Shown one piece after another: positions 21,046 through 29,100 of a DNA stretch of 29,283 nt. The first letter of the stretch is position 1; each line of letters begins with the position of its first letter. This DNA is from Candidatus Pacearchaeota archaeon (GTDB lineage: Archaea; Nanobdellota; Nanobdellia; Pacearchaeales; GW2011-AR1): positions 1-29,283 of the forward strand of contig JAFCEV010000001.1 in the NCBI GenBank assembly GCA_017608985.1, read 5' to 3'. The notes beneath the pieces were generated by a model. The model was given only the letters and a program-made list of their open reading frames with translations, searched no databases and was not told the origin of the DNA. The translations under genes were made by a program, and so were the position numbers.

Positions 21046-21453
21046 TTATCTCTTCTTCGTTGTTTTTCTTTTTTTCTTAGTTTTTTTCTTTGTAGTCTTT
21101 TTTCTTTTCTTCTTTTTTTCTCCTCCAGTAATTCCTGAAAGTGTCGCTTTATATTTTATCGGAGCCTGAGCAGATACAAGATTTATCTCTCTGTTTGAAA
21201 TTCTCTTTGCCAACCTTATTATATCTTTTATTGCTTTATCCAGTCTCTGAAGTTCTTTGTTGGTTTTTTTCACAGAAGCCATAAGCGCTCTTTGGGAGAT
21301 TTTCCCGAAGAAAAATCTTTTGCACTCTGCATCAAACTCATCCAGCAATGCCTGCTTTTCATCCTGTCTTGCACGAATAAGCTCCCCCGCAGTCGTAAGT
21401 TCTTTCTGCATCTTCACAAAAAAAGACTCATTCATCTTTTTTGTCTGTACCAT
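21046..21453 (-). CDS. hypothetical protein with Lys-rich C-terminal tail
   Basis: The 135-aa protein has a helical body (MVQTKKMNESFFVKMQKELT..., KRISNREINLVSAQAPIKYK) and a final stretch of about 25 residues made almost only of Lys, Arg and Thr (KKKKRKKTTKKKTKKKRKTT). Such tails resemble nucleic-acid-binding extensions of histone H1-like or ribosome-associated proteins. No catalytic motif is seen. It could be a nucleoid or RNA-binding protein (inference). It stands alone, 114 nt upstream of argS in gene order on the same strand. ATG 21435 is an alternative start. Confidence 0.7.
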   Translation of the reverse strand: MVQTKKMNESFFVKMQKELTTAGELIRARQDEKQALLDEFDAECKRFFFGKISQRALMASVKKTNKELQRLDKAIKDIIRLAKRISNREINLVSAQAPIKYKATLSGITGGEKKKKRKKTTKKKTKKKRKTTKKR

Positions 21454-21567
21454 CTTTTTAAATTTATAATTTCACTTCAGAATTATTTTCTTAAAATTCC
21501 TGGCGAAATTATTTACCTCTTTATTTAATTAAAAATATAAAAGAAATTCCCTTTAAATAATTTTTTG

Positions 21568-23256
21568 TTACATCTCCTCAAGAAGTTCTATTCCTAAAAG
21601 ATGAGAAGCATTTTTCAAAACCTGCCTGAAAGCAGCAATAAGAGCAAGCCTGAAAGATTCTTCTTTTGAACCAATAACAGGGCAAGCATGGTAAAATTCA
21701 TTGAATAATTGGGATATTTTGTGACAGTAGTTAGCAATTACAGACGGATTCAGACTTTTATAGGCATCCAGAACTATTTCCTGAAACTGCAGAAGTTTTT
21801 TTATCAGTTCTATCTCCTGCGGCTGTAATTCATAAACTTCAAATTTATCCTGATTTTTTGTTTTTTTCAGAATAGAGCCTGCTCTTGCATAACTATACTG
21901 AATATAAGGACCTGTATCTCCCTCAAAAGAAACAAATCTTTTTATATCAAAAACCATATTATTGCTTCTGTTGTTTTTTAAATCTCCATAAAAAATTGCA
22001 GCGATTGCTATTTTCAGCGCTCTCTTTTCCAATTCCTTTCTGCTTATGCTTGGAGCTCTCTTGACTATTTCTTTTTTTGCAAGAGAAATAGTCTCATCTA
22101 AAATATCTCTCATGAAAAAAGTTTTTCCTTTTCTTGTTGCAAATCTTTTTCCGTCTTTCCCAAGATAAAGCCCATGCTCGACATGGATACAATCCTTTGC
22201 CCAGTCATAACCCATTAGTTCAAGAATTCTAAAAATCTGTTTAAAATATAACTTCTGTTCCTGCCCAACTTCATAAATCATTTTTTCAAATTTATATTTT
22301 TTGTATCTGTCAATTGCAGAAGCCAAATCCCTTGTAGCATAAAGTGTTGCCTTGTCGCTTTTTTCAATTAAACATACTCCAAGCCCTTCTTTTTTCAAAT
22401 CAACGATTTTTGCCCCTTTGCTTTTTTTCAGAAGTTTCTTTTCTTCCAGTTCCTGAATAACATTTTTCATTTTTTTATTATACATAGATTCTCCAAGATA
22501 AACATCAAATTTGATTCCGAGTGTATTATAAATTTTTTCAAACTCCTCCATACTTATTTCTTTAAATAATCGCCACAGCATTAAAGCCTTCTTGTCTCCT
22601 GCCTCGAGTTTTCTGAACTCTTCCCGTGATTTTTTTTCGTAAATTTTTTTGTTTGCCTTTATATAAATTTCTAGAAGATGTTTTACAGGATTTTTCTGAA
22701 GTTTTTTTTCACTTCCGAATTTATTATATCCCAAAAGAAGTTTTCCAAACTGGGTTCCCCAGTCTCCGAGATAATTTACCCTTATAACTTTGAATCCCAA
22801 AAATTCACAAATATTTGCTATTGAGTTACCTATAATTGTAGAACGAAGGTGTCCTATGCCAAAGGGTTTTGCTATATTAGGTGAGGAAAATTCCACCAGT
22901 ATTTTTTTCTTTTTCCCAAAATCTGTCTTTCCATAATTTTTTTTATAAGTCAGAGCTTCCCAAACCAGCTTTTTTGCGAGAGTTTTCCTGTTGAAGTAAA
23001 AATTTATATAAGGACCTGCTGTCTGAATGTCCTCAAAATCTGTTGCAGGAGGAGTTCCAATTTCCTCCCTCAATTCCAGTGCAATCTGATCTGGTTCTTG
23101 TTTTAATTTTTCAGCAAGAAAAAAACATGGAAAAGCATAATCTCCAAAATCAGCAGAAGGAGGAATTTCCAAAAGATTTTCTATCTCTTCATCCTTTAAC
23201 TTTACTCTCTTTTTCTTAAGTGCCTTTTTTATTAATTTAACCACCAGTTTTTTCAT
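21568..23256 (-). CDS. argS: arginyl-tRNA synthetase
   Basis: The 562-aa class I enzyme charges tRNA-Arg. It has the N-terminal Add1-type domain (SADFGDYAFPCF, PYINFYF), the HIGH region SSPNIAKPFGIGHLRSTIIGN (about 124-144), NYLGDWGTQFG, the FATRKGK loop in place of KMSKS (as usual in ArgRS), and a C-terminal DALR helical domain (TGPYIQYSYARAGSIL to the end EEM). Length and motif order are normal. Confidence 0.96.
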   Translation of the reverse strand: MKKLVVKLIKKALKKKRVKLKDEEIENLLEIPPSADFGDYAFPCFFLAEKLKQEPDQIALELREEIGTPPATDFEDIQTAGPYINFYFNRKTLAKKLVWEALTYKKNYGKTDFGKKKKILVEFSSPNIAKPFGIGHLRSTIIGNSIANICEFLGFKVIRVNYLGDWGTQFGKLLLGYNKFGSEKKLQKNPVKHLLEIYIKANKKIYEKKSREEFRKLEAGDKKALMLWRLFKEISMEEFEKIYNTLGIKFDVYLGESMYNKKMKNVIQELEEKKLLKKSKGAKIVDLKKEGLGVCLIEKSDKATLYATRDLASAIDRYKKYKFEKMIYEVGQEQKLYFKQIFRILELMGYDWAKDCIHVEHGLYLGKDGKRFATRKGKTFFMRDILDETISLAKKEIVKRAPSISRKELEKRALKIAIAAIFYGDLKNNRSNNMVFDIKRFVSFEGDTGPYIQYSYARAGSILKKTKNQDKFEVYELQPQEIELIKKLLQFQEIVLDAYKSLNPSVIANYCHKISQLFNEFYHACPVIGSKEESFRLALIAAFRQVLKNASHLLGIELLEEM

Positions 23257-23306
23257 GAAATAAGTAAATAAAAAAGATTAATAAATGTTGTTCTCTATGG
23301 ATTAAA

Positions 23307-24206
23307 ATGGAAAAATACGACTTAATAATAATAGGAGCAGGACCTGCCGGTCTGACTGCTGCACTTTATGCTTCAAGATACAAAATGAATTTTATAATTA
23401 TTGGTAAAATTCCAGGAGGATTGACAAATGAAGCTTCTAAAATTTGCAATTTTCCTTCTTATGATAAAATATCTGGGATAGAATTAATGAAAAGATTTAT
23501 AGAACCTGTGAAAAAATTAGGAGTTGAGATAAAACAAGAAGAAGTTTTAGATATTAAAAAAAATAAAGAATTTGAGATTGTTACAAATAAGAGCAAATAT
23601 TCTGCTAAAAAAATAATTTTTGCAACAGGAAGTGAAAGAAAAAAATTAGGAATAGCAAAGGAAAAAGAATTTATTGGAAAAGGAATAAGTTATTGTGCAA
23701 CCTGTGACGCTGGTTTTTATAAAAATAAAGTTGTTGGAATTGTCGGAGGAAGTGACGCTGCTCTGACTTCTGCATTGCTCTTGACAAATTTTGCAAGAAC
23801 AGTTTATATAATTTACAGAAAAGAAAGATTTTTCAGAGGTGATAAAATCTGGATTGAAGAAGTCAGGAAAAATAAAAAAATAAAACCTTTGTTTAATTCA
23901 GTTATCACAAAATTAATTGGAAAGGAAAAACTTGAGGCTGTTGAGATTAACAAAGAAAAAAAACTGGAGCTTGACGGGCTTTTTGTGGAAGTGGGCAGTA
24001 CTCCGAATATAGAGCTTGCAGAAGAACTTGGAGTTAAAACAGAAAAACAACAGATTGTCACAGACAAACAGCAAAGAACAAATGTAAAAGGATTTTTTGC
24101 AGCAGGAGACGTGACAAATAATTCCCTGAAGCAGATTATTACTGCATGTGGAGAAGGTGCTGTTGCAGCATACAGTGCATACAGAGAATTAGTGAAAGAG
24201 AAGTAA
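23307..24206 (+). CDS. trxB: thioredoxin reductase-like FAD oxidoreductase
   Basis: The 299-aa flavoprotein has the FAD motif IIGAGPAGLTAALYASR (8-24), the redox-active CATC (Cys130, Cys133), a second dinucleotide fold GIVGGSDAALTSALLL (144-159), and the FAD-binding end FAAGDVTNN. The usual NADPH-specific HRRxxFRA is replaced by YRKERFFRGDK, so the cofactor preference may differ. It would reduce thioredoxin or glutaredoxin-like proteins. The ATG 23307 has a TATA-like ATTAATAAA about 27 nt upstream. Confidence 0.92.
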   Translation: MEKYDLIIIGAGPAGLTAALYASRYKMNFIIIGKIPGGLTNEASKICNFPSYDKISGIELMKRFIEPVKKLGVEIKQEEVLDIKKNKEFEIVTNKSKYSAKKIIFATGSERKKLGIAKEKEFIGKGISYCATCDAGFYKNKVVGIVGGSDAALTSALLLTNFARTVYIIYRKERFFRGDKIWIEEVRKNKKIKPLFNSVITKLIGKEKLEAVEINKEKKLELDGLFVEVGSTPNIELAEELGVKTEKQQIVTDKQQRTNVKGFFAAGDVTNNSLKQIITACGEGAVAAYSAYRELVKEK

Positions 24207-24273
24207 GGTTTTTAAGTGGAATTCTATTTAGATAAACACACTTCAAAAATTAAAGAAAACAAAAATTTTCAAA

Positions 24274-24492
24274 ATGGCAAAAGTAAATAAAGAAAATCTT
24301 GAAAAGGTATTTGACAAAAAAGAATCTCCTAAAATGTCAAAGGAGACAGAAATTGGATTTCATCAGGGTGCACTGAATACACTGATTAATGAAAGAAATG
24401 AATTAATTAAGATGGTTCAGAATGTTGAATCTCTTATGCAGGCACATCTCAAAAGATTAGAAGAACTCGGTATTAAGATAAAAAAAGAATAA
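24274..24492 (+). CDS. 72-aa helical hypothetical protein
   Basis: This small charged protein has a central SKETEIGFHQGALNTLINER stretch followed by heptad-like helix (MVQNVESLMQAHLKRLEELG), so it is probably a coiled-coil oligomer. I do not recognise a named family, though similar short proteins appear common in related DPANN genomes. It is followed by the TATA box of the putative ncRNA. Confidence 0.7.
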   Translation: MAKVNKENLEKVFDKKESPKMSKETEIGFHQGALNTLINERNELIKMVQNVESLMQAHLKRLEELGIKIKKE

Positions 24493-24500
24493 TCAGTAAG

Positions 24501-24509
24501 ATTTATAAC
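24501..24509 (+). promoter_or_regulatory. TATA box of candidate ncRNA
   Basis: ATTTATAAC is centred about 27 nt upstream of 24532, exactly where the sequence changes from AT-rich to GC-rich and structured. Confidence 0.5.
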
Positions 24510-24531
24510 TTCTTCTTGGATTGTTTTTTTA

Positions 24532-24686
24532 AGCAGGGTGTCGGAGGACTCACATACCTGCTCCTATCAGGGGCGATATGGCTGACTCACAAATATGCTT
24601 GACTCACTAGCTCACCCGTTTTAGTTTTGAGGCGAGACTCGTGAACATGCCTGGGGTCAAATAAGTTTTCCCACTCCTCCAAGCAT
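24532..24686 (+). ncRNA. candidate structured ncRNA upstream of tRNA-Leu
   Basis: About 155 nt stand out as GC-rich in an AT-rich genome with no convincing ORF. AGCAGG (24532-24537) pairs with CCTGCT (24557-24562); TTGAC (24599-24603) with GTCAA (24656-24660); TCAC (24612-24615) with GTGA (24641-24644); CATGC (24646-24650) with GCATG (24683-24687). The heptamer GACTCAC occurs three times (24547, 24584, 24601). GGGTGTCGGAG (24536-24546) is identical to the 5' part of tRNA-Leu (24691-24701), so part may derive from a tRNA copy. I see no SRP RNA, RNase P RNA or C/D-box signature. It could be cotranscribed with tRNA-Leu. Confidence 0.5.
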
Positions 24687-24770
24687 GCGGGGGTGTCGGA
24701 GTGGTCAAACGAGCAGGACTTAAGATCCTGTAGCTTAGTGCTTGCGCAGGTTCGAATCCTGTCCCCCGCA
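24687..24770 (+). tRNA. tRNA-Leu(TAA)
   Basis: Acceptor GCGGGGG/CCCCCGC, discriminator A; anticodon stem CAGGA/TCCTG with loop CTTAAGA, anticodon TAA (24721-24723); long variable arm (TAGC...GCTT), typical of Leu; T-arm GCAGG-TTCGAAT-CCTGT with one G-T pair. No CCA is encoded and no intron is present. Confidence 0.95.
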
Positions 24771-24804
24771 TAATAAAGAGATTTTATTATGAATTTCTAG
24801 AAAA

Positions 24805-25800
24805 TTATTCAAACAATTTAGAAATAGATAATCCTTTTTGTGCTCTGTAAATTGCTTCTGCAAAGGTAGGGCTTATATCAATTACTTCAGCTCCATTATT
24901 TTCCTGATAATAAGTATTGCTTGTCATTAGAATGTCAAATTTTTTTCTTAATTCCTCTGTTCCTCTTGTAAAAATTCCATGGGTTGAGTAGCAAAAGATT
25001 TTTTTGGCTCTGTTGTTTTTTAATAAATCTGCTGCTTTAAGCAGAGTAGTTCCTGTATCTATTATGTCATCAATTATTATAACATCTTTATCAGAAACTT
25101 CTCCAACCAACTGCATATCTTCAACTTCTCCTGCTTTTGGACGGGTTTTGCTGATTAAGGCGAATGAAAATTCTTTTTGATTGAGGTTGTTCAGTGGATC
25201 TGTCTGATATGCCTTAAGCCTCTTTAAAAAAGATTTTGCCCTATTTACACCTCCTGTATCTGGTGAAACAACAACTAATTTATCAAATTCATTTATGTGG
25301 TTTTTGAAGATATAGCGAACCACTTCTGGAAAACTGTACAGATTATCCAAGGGAATATTCTCAGGATAAAACCCCTGAATTTGGGGAGCATGCAAATCCA
25401 TTGTTATTATTCTTTCTATTCCTTTTGAAATTGATTTTGCAAAAGCCCTCGCTGAAATCGGGACTCTTGATTTTTGTTTTCTGTCCTGTCTTGAATAAAG
25501 CATGTTTGGCAAAACAAAGGTGAGAGTATTTGCAGATGAACTCAAAACCAAATCTTTAATTAACAGAAGTTCAACCCACCACTGTTGCGGATTTTTTGTT
25601 GAATCCTGAATATAGTAAATATCCCTTTTCCTTATATTTTCAGGAACATACATATTAATTTCCCTGTTGTTGAAAAAATCCACAGAAATTTCCCAAAGTG
25701 GAACATGCTCTTCTTTGGTAAATTGAAGGTAATCCTGAATCTTTTTTGCAAAATTCCATGCATTAGAATTCGGATCTGCCATTAAAACCACATTCCTCAT
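24805..25800 (-). CDS. prs: ribose-phosphate pyrophosphokinase
   Basis: The 331-aa protein resembles PRPP synthetase, which makes PRPP from ribose 5-phosphate and ATP for nucleotide synthesis. It has the paired phosphoribosyltransferase fold with LPNMLYSRQDRKQKSRVPIS (catalytic flexible loop and ATP-binding RQDRK), MDLHAPQIQGF, VVVSPDTGGVNRA and the PRPP-binding VIIIDDIIDTGTTL. It is slightly longer than the usual 285-315 aa. ATG 25800 has TATAAATAA about 22 nt upstream, so it is nearly leaderless. Confidence 0.9.
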   Translation of the reverse strand: MRNVVLMADPNSNAWNFAKKIQDYLQFTKEEHVPLWEISVDFFNNREINMYVPENIRKRDIYYIQDSTKNPQQWWVELLLIKDLVLSSSANTLTFVLPNMLYSRQDRKQKSRVPISARAFAKSISKGIERIITMDLHAPQIQGFYPENIPLDNLYSFPEVVRYIFKNHINEFDKLVVVSPDTGGVNRAKSFLKRLKAYQTDPLNNLNQKEFSFALISKTRPKAGEVEDMQLVGEVSDKDVIIIDDIIDTGTTLLKAADLLKNNRAKKIFCYSTHGIFTRGTEELRKKFDILMTSNTYYQENNGAEVIDISPTFAEAIYRAQKGLSISKLFE

Positions 25801-25952
25801 ACTCTACAAAATACGGGTTTATTTATATTAATTTCTATATTAAAAGATAAGGAAATAGGAAAAATGTTCTTTTTGATTTTTTAATACATTTGATTACCTT
25901 AATTTATTTAAATAAGTATTAATTAGAGTTGGTAATAAACATCCTTTTTAAA

Positions 25953-26738
25953 ATGGATAAAAAGAAAAAGATTATATTAATAATTATCCTCCTGATTCTC
26001 GCCCTTCTATTAAAATTTTATCCTTCTCTAGATACCAAACTTCAGGGATTTTTAATTGAATCTGAAACTGCATATATTGACAGGATAATAGACGGAGATA
26101 CTGTAAAAAGCAATGAAATTTCAATAAGACTGCTTGGAATTAATTCTCCTGAAAAAGGGGAAAAATATTATTCAGAGGCAAAAGAATTCTTAGAAGAACT
26201 AATTTTAAATGAGACAGTAAGACTGGAATTTAGAAAAGATAGGGAAGACAAATATGGAAGAACACTGGCTTATTTATATTTTAAAGAGGATAATATAAAT
26301 AAAAAAATTGTGGAGGAAGGATATGCAAATTTTTATTTTCCTTCTGGAAGAGATATATATTATAAAGATTTTGAGAAAGCATGGGAAAAATGCATTGAAC
26401 AGAACAAAAATTTATGCGAAGTTTCACAAGATAAGTGTGCAACCTGTATTGAACTCAGAGAATTTGATTATAAAGATGAAATTATAACTCTTTACAATAA
26501 ATGCGGTTTTGACTGCGAACTGACTAAATGGAAAATTAAAGATGAAGGAAGGAAAAAATTCATCTTCCCTGAATTTGTTTTGAAAGATTATGAAGAGGTT
26601 ACTATATTAATAGGAGAAGAAGAAAATACAGAAAATATATTATACTGGAAAGGTGAGGATTATGTCTGGACAGAATCAGGAGATACTTTGTTTTTAAGGG
26701 ATGAAAATGGAAAGTTGGTTTTGTGGAGAGGATATTGA
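25953..26738 (+). CDS. membrane-anchored staphylococcal-type nuclease with lamin-tail-like domain
   Basis: The 261-aa protein has an N-terminal hydrophobic anchor (KKKKIILIIILLILALLLKF), an SNase domain (IIDGDTV at 45-51, IRLLGINSPE with Arg59 and Glu67, and KYGRTLAYLYF with Arg103). Spacing of the three catalytic residues matches staphylococcal nuclease. The C-terminal region (FDYKDEIITLYNKCG... to LFLRDENGKLVLW) looks like a lamin-tail domain; LTD domains often accompany secreted nucleases. Four Cys (147, 155, 162, 165) lie in the linker. ATG 25953 is preferred over TTG 25929. It likely acts outside the membrane, degrading extracellular DNA or RNA. Confidence 0.88.
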   Translation: MDKKKKIILIIILLILALLLKFYPSLDTKLQGFLIESETAYIDRIIDGDTVKSNEISIRLLGINSPEKGEKYYSEAKEFLEELILNETVRLEFRKDREDKYGRTLAYLYFKEDNINKKIVEEGYANFYFPSGRDIYYKDFEKAWEKCIEQNKNLCEVSQDKCATCIELREFDYKDEIITLYNKCGFDCELTKWKIKDEGRKKFIFPEFVLKDYEEVTILIGEEENTENILYWKGEDYVWTESGDTLFLRDENGKLVLWRGY

Positions 26739-26776
26739 ATAAGATAAATTTATATACATAACTTCTATATACTGTT

Positions 26777-27526
26777 ATGAAAAAAAGGGTGATAATCATA
26801 CTGCTATTAGGAATATTATTAATTTTTCCTTTAGTTCAGGCTCAAAATCAATCTCAAACATATTCTGGTATTAATAAATTTGTAGATAATGTTAAAATGT
26901 TTTTTTCTTCTGGAGATAATAAAGTAATATTGGCTTTAGAAATTAGAGAAAAAGAACTTAATTCAGCGATGGAAAATATTCAGAATGGTGAGGATGATGA
27001 TGCTTCTAGAAATATTGAGCATGCACGTAAAAAACTTCAGTTTGTTCAAAGAAAAGTTTCTTCTGATATCGCTGATGATGTAATTGAAAATATTGAAACT
27101 ACTTTGGGTATGATTGGGGATTCTGAGGAGTTTGAATTGTATGCTTTAGAAGAAAGAAAAACGCAACTGGTTGCAGAACTTGTTGTGGAGATGGAGGGTA
27201 GTGAAGGGCAGACACTGAAGAGAGAGGTATCTAAGGAGCAAAGTACTGGAGAAAAGAAAGTTGGTGTGATGATTGAGGGAGATAGTGGGGAAGTAAATGA
27301 TACGCAAACAACAGTTATGGAAATTGCAGAGAGAATTAGAGAAATTGATGCTCAAATTGAAGATATAATAGTTGAGAGAAACGTTGTTGAGAGTGAAATG
27401 GATATAGATCCGGGCAGAGACCCAGATGCGACTCCGTTTTCGCCTGCTGGTGATGTTGATGATACAGTGGATCCAGGACCACAAGGGATCGTAGGATCTG
27501 AACCAGGTACAGTAGATGAAGATTGA
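26777..27526 (+). CDS. secreted acidic protein, helical domain (DUF5667-like)
   Basis: The 249-aa protein starts with a signal peptide (MKKRVIIILLLGILLIFPLVQAQ), followed by a helical domain (VKMFFSSGDNKVILALEIRE..., NIEHARKKLQFVQRKV) resembling DUF5667-type regions of archaeal and candidate-phylum proteins, a second helix pair (EIAERIREIDAQIEDIIVER), and a low-complexity acidic Pro/Gly/Asp C terminus. It is likely exported and cell-surface associated; no enzyme motif is seen. TATATAC-like sequence about 25 nt upstream supports ATG 26777. The domain assignment is tentative. Confidence 0.65.
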   Translation: MKKRVIIILLLGILLIFPLVQAQNQSQTYSGINKFVDNVKMFFSSGDNKVILALEIREKELNSAMENIQNGEDDDASRNIEHARKKLQFVQRKVSSDIADDVIENIETTLGMIGDSEEFELYALEERKTQLVAELVVEMEGSEGQTLKREVSKEQSTGEKKVGVMIEGDSGEVNDTQTTVMEIAERIREIDAQIEDIIVERNVVESEMDIDPGRDPDATPFSPAGDVDDTVDPGPQGIVGSEPGTVDED

Positions 27527-27651
27527 AAATGATTTCTTATATTTCTCGTATCAAAAACAGGAAGTTGGTGAGTTATCATATCCTATAAGTTTTCTTAACA
27601 TTGTTATCAAGACAAAAGCAATATTTTTAAGTCAGCTGTCTTTTACATTGC

Positions 27652-28812
27652 ATGACATTATTCGATTTTTTTAAAAAACTAAAAAGAAAAAAGATTGCAG
27701 AACCAGAAAGAAAAATTTCCTTTTCTCAAATAGAAAATTACCTTGAAAAAAAAGAAAGTGAAAATAGGCTTAAAGAAGAGCAGGCTTTCGGTTTGATTCA
27801 GAAGAAAATTGATGAGTTTATGGTGAGCATCAGGGAAAAAATAAATCTTGCAAAGAGTATTGACATTGATTCAAAAAAAGCTGAAGAGCGGTTCAAGTCT
27901 CTTACCAATACAGGAAGAGAAAAATACATTGAATCTGTGGAGAATTTTATACAGGGTCTGGAGAGCCTGCAAAAAAAAGACCTTAAAAAATTTTTTGAAG
28001 ATATGAACAGAATTTTTTCAAATTTTAACAAAAGCACGCATAGGAATTATGAAAAAGCTACGATTCTTATCGGAAAAGAAATGAAAGATATATTAGAATG
28101 CCTGAGAAATTTTTCCAAAGATTTGAAAAAAATATTTGACCAAAACAAGGAAATTATTGAGTTATACAGAAAAATCTCTGCCCTTAGACAAAAATTAAAC
28201 CAGATTAATGAAAGTAAAGAGACTCACAAAAATATTGATGAGGAAATTATTTTGCTGGATAAAAAAATAACTGAGAATGAAAAAGAAACTGAAAAAATTC
28301 TGGAAAAAATTAAAATAATTAAAAAAAGCAAAGATTATCTAAAAAGTCTGGAAACAAAAGAAAAAATCAGATTAGCCAAAACAGAATTGGACAAAAGCAT
28401 TCTTGATTTAAGACAGTTTATTGATTTTAAAGCACTAGCAAATTTTTTCCATATCTTTGAAGACCAGATGGATATTGTAAAAGCACACAGAAATGATTTC
28501 AAAACAGCATTTAAAAAAGATTATGGTGATAGCATTCTGCTTCTGTTAAATGAAGCAAAATTAAATAATGAATTTATTGAAGAAAAAATAAGAGAAATAA
28601 AGAATAAGAAGCAGGAAATAGCAGATTGCGAAAAGAATCTGAAAGAGGATAAAACTCAAAATTTATTGTCTGAAAGAAAAAGGATAGAAATTAATATTTC
28701 TGAGTTGAATGATGAAAGAGACAGGAAAAATAAAATAAGTGAGAAACTAAAAGAAGATAACGAAGATTTGAAAAAAGAGATAAAAAAAGATTTGGAAGAT
28801 TTAGATTTTTAG
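27652..28812 (+). CDS. coiled-coil protein of unknown function
   Basis: The 386-aa, strongly charged protein is predicted helical over nearly its full length, with long Lys/Glu heptads (for example KKITENEKETEKILEKIKII and the C-terminal SERKRIEINISELNDERDRK). It begins MTLFDFFKKLKRKKIAEPER and ends KKDLEDLDF. There is no Walker A, signal peptide or membrane segment, so it is not an SMC/Rad50 head protein despite the coiled coil. ATATTTTTAAG about 26 nt upstream supports ATG 27652. The function is not recognised; it may be a structural or scaffold protein. Confidence 0.7.
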   Translation: MTLFDFFKKLKRKKIAEPERKISFSQIENYLEKKESENRLKEEQAFGLIQKKIDEFMVSIREKINLAKSIDIDSKKAEERFKSLTNTGREKYIESVENFIQGLESLQKKDLKKFFEDMNRIFSNFNKSTHRNYEKATILIGKEMKDILECLRNFSKDLKKIFDQNKEIIELYRKISALRQKLNQINESKETHKNIDEEIILLDKKITENEKETEKILEKIKIIKKSKDYLKSLETKEKIRLAKTELDKSILDLRQFIDFKALANFFHIFEDQMDIVKAHRNDFKTAFKKDYGDSILLLLNEAKLNNEFIEEKIREIKNKKQEIADCEKNLKEDKTQNLLSERKRIEINISELNDERDRKNKISEKLKEDNEDLKKEIKKDLEDLDF

Positions 28813-28908
28813 GAGTTTAAAGGGATATTTTCATTAATTTTCAGGAATAACAAAATCCTATTTCTCGAGGATAATAATATTTTTAAATGAAGTTGCCATA
28901 ATTTAGGC

Positions 28909-29100
28909 ATGGTTGAAAGCAAGTTTCCCTGCTCTTATTATGCCAAGATTTCTAACATTAATGCTCATTATCCTTTAGGGATATTTGATATAGAACTGAG
29001 AAGAGACTCTCCCGTAAGAATTGGGATTTCTCTAACTCAATCCTGTTTCACAGGAAGTTCAACAGAATTGAAAGGAGGTTTAAGAAATAGAAAAAAATGA
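28909..29100 (+). CDS. doubtful 63-aa ORF coupled to the next gene
   Basis: The ORF MVESKFPCSYYAKISNINAH... runs to a TGA that overlaps the next ATG (ATGA), with an AAAGGAGG ribosome binding site near its end. The TATA-like TTTTTAAAT about 26 nt before ATG 28909 supports translation of this leader. The sequence has few protein-like features and contains a CCTGT-TTC-ACAGG hairpin (29042-29054). It may be a small regulatory leader ORF rather than a folded protein. Confidence 0.4.
   Translation: MVESKFPCSYYAKISNINAHYPLGIFDIELRRDSPVRIGISLTQSCFTGSSTELKGGLRNRKK
29071..29077 (+). promoter_or_regulatory. Shine-Dalgarno-like AAAGGAGG region
   Basis: AAAGGAG(G) precedes the edge gene by about 19 nt, longer than ideal, so its use for ATG 29097 is uncertain. 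Confidence 0.3.

Noticed and set aside
24547..24607. Three GACTCAC heptamers as a CRISPR array
   Set aside because: The repeats are only 7 nt with unequal spacing (37 and 17 nt) and no cas genes are present.
24532..24686. SRP RNA or RNase P RNA
   Set aside because: I could not find the SRP domain IV loop motif or the RNase P conserved regions, and the stretch is short for an archaeal SRP RNA.
27652..28812. Second SMC/Rad50/SbcC protein
   Set aside because: The coiled coil is long, but there is no Walker A, Walker B or signature motif.
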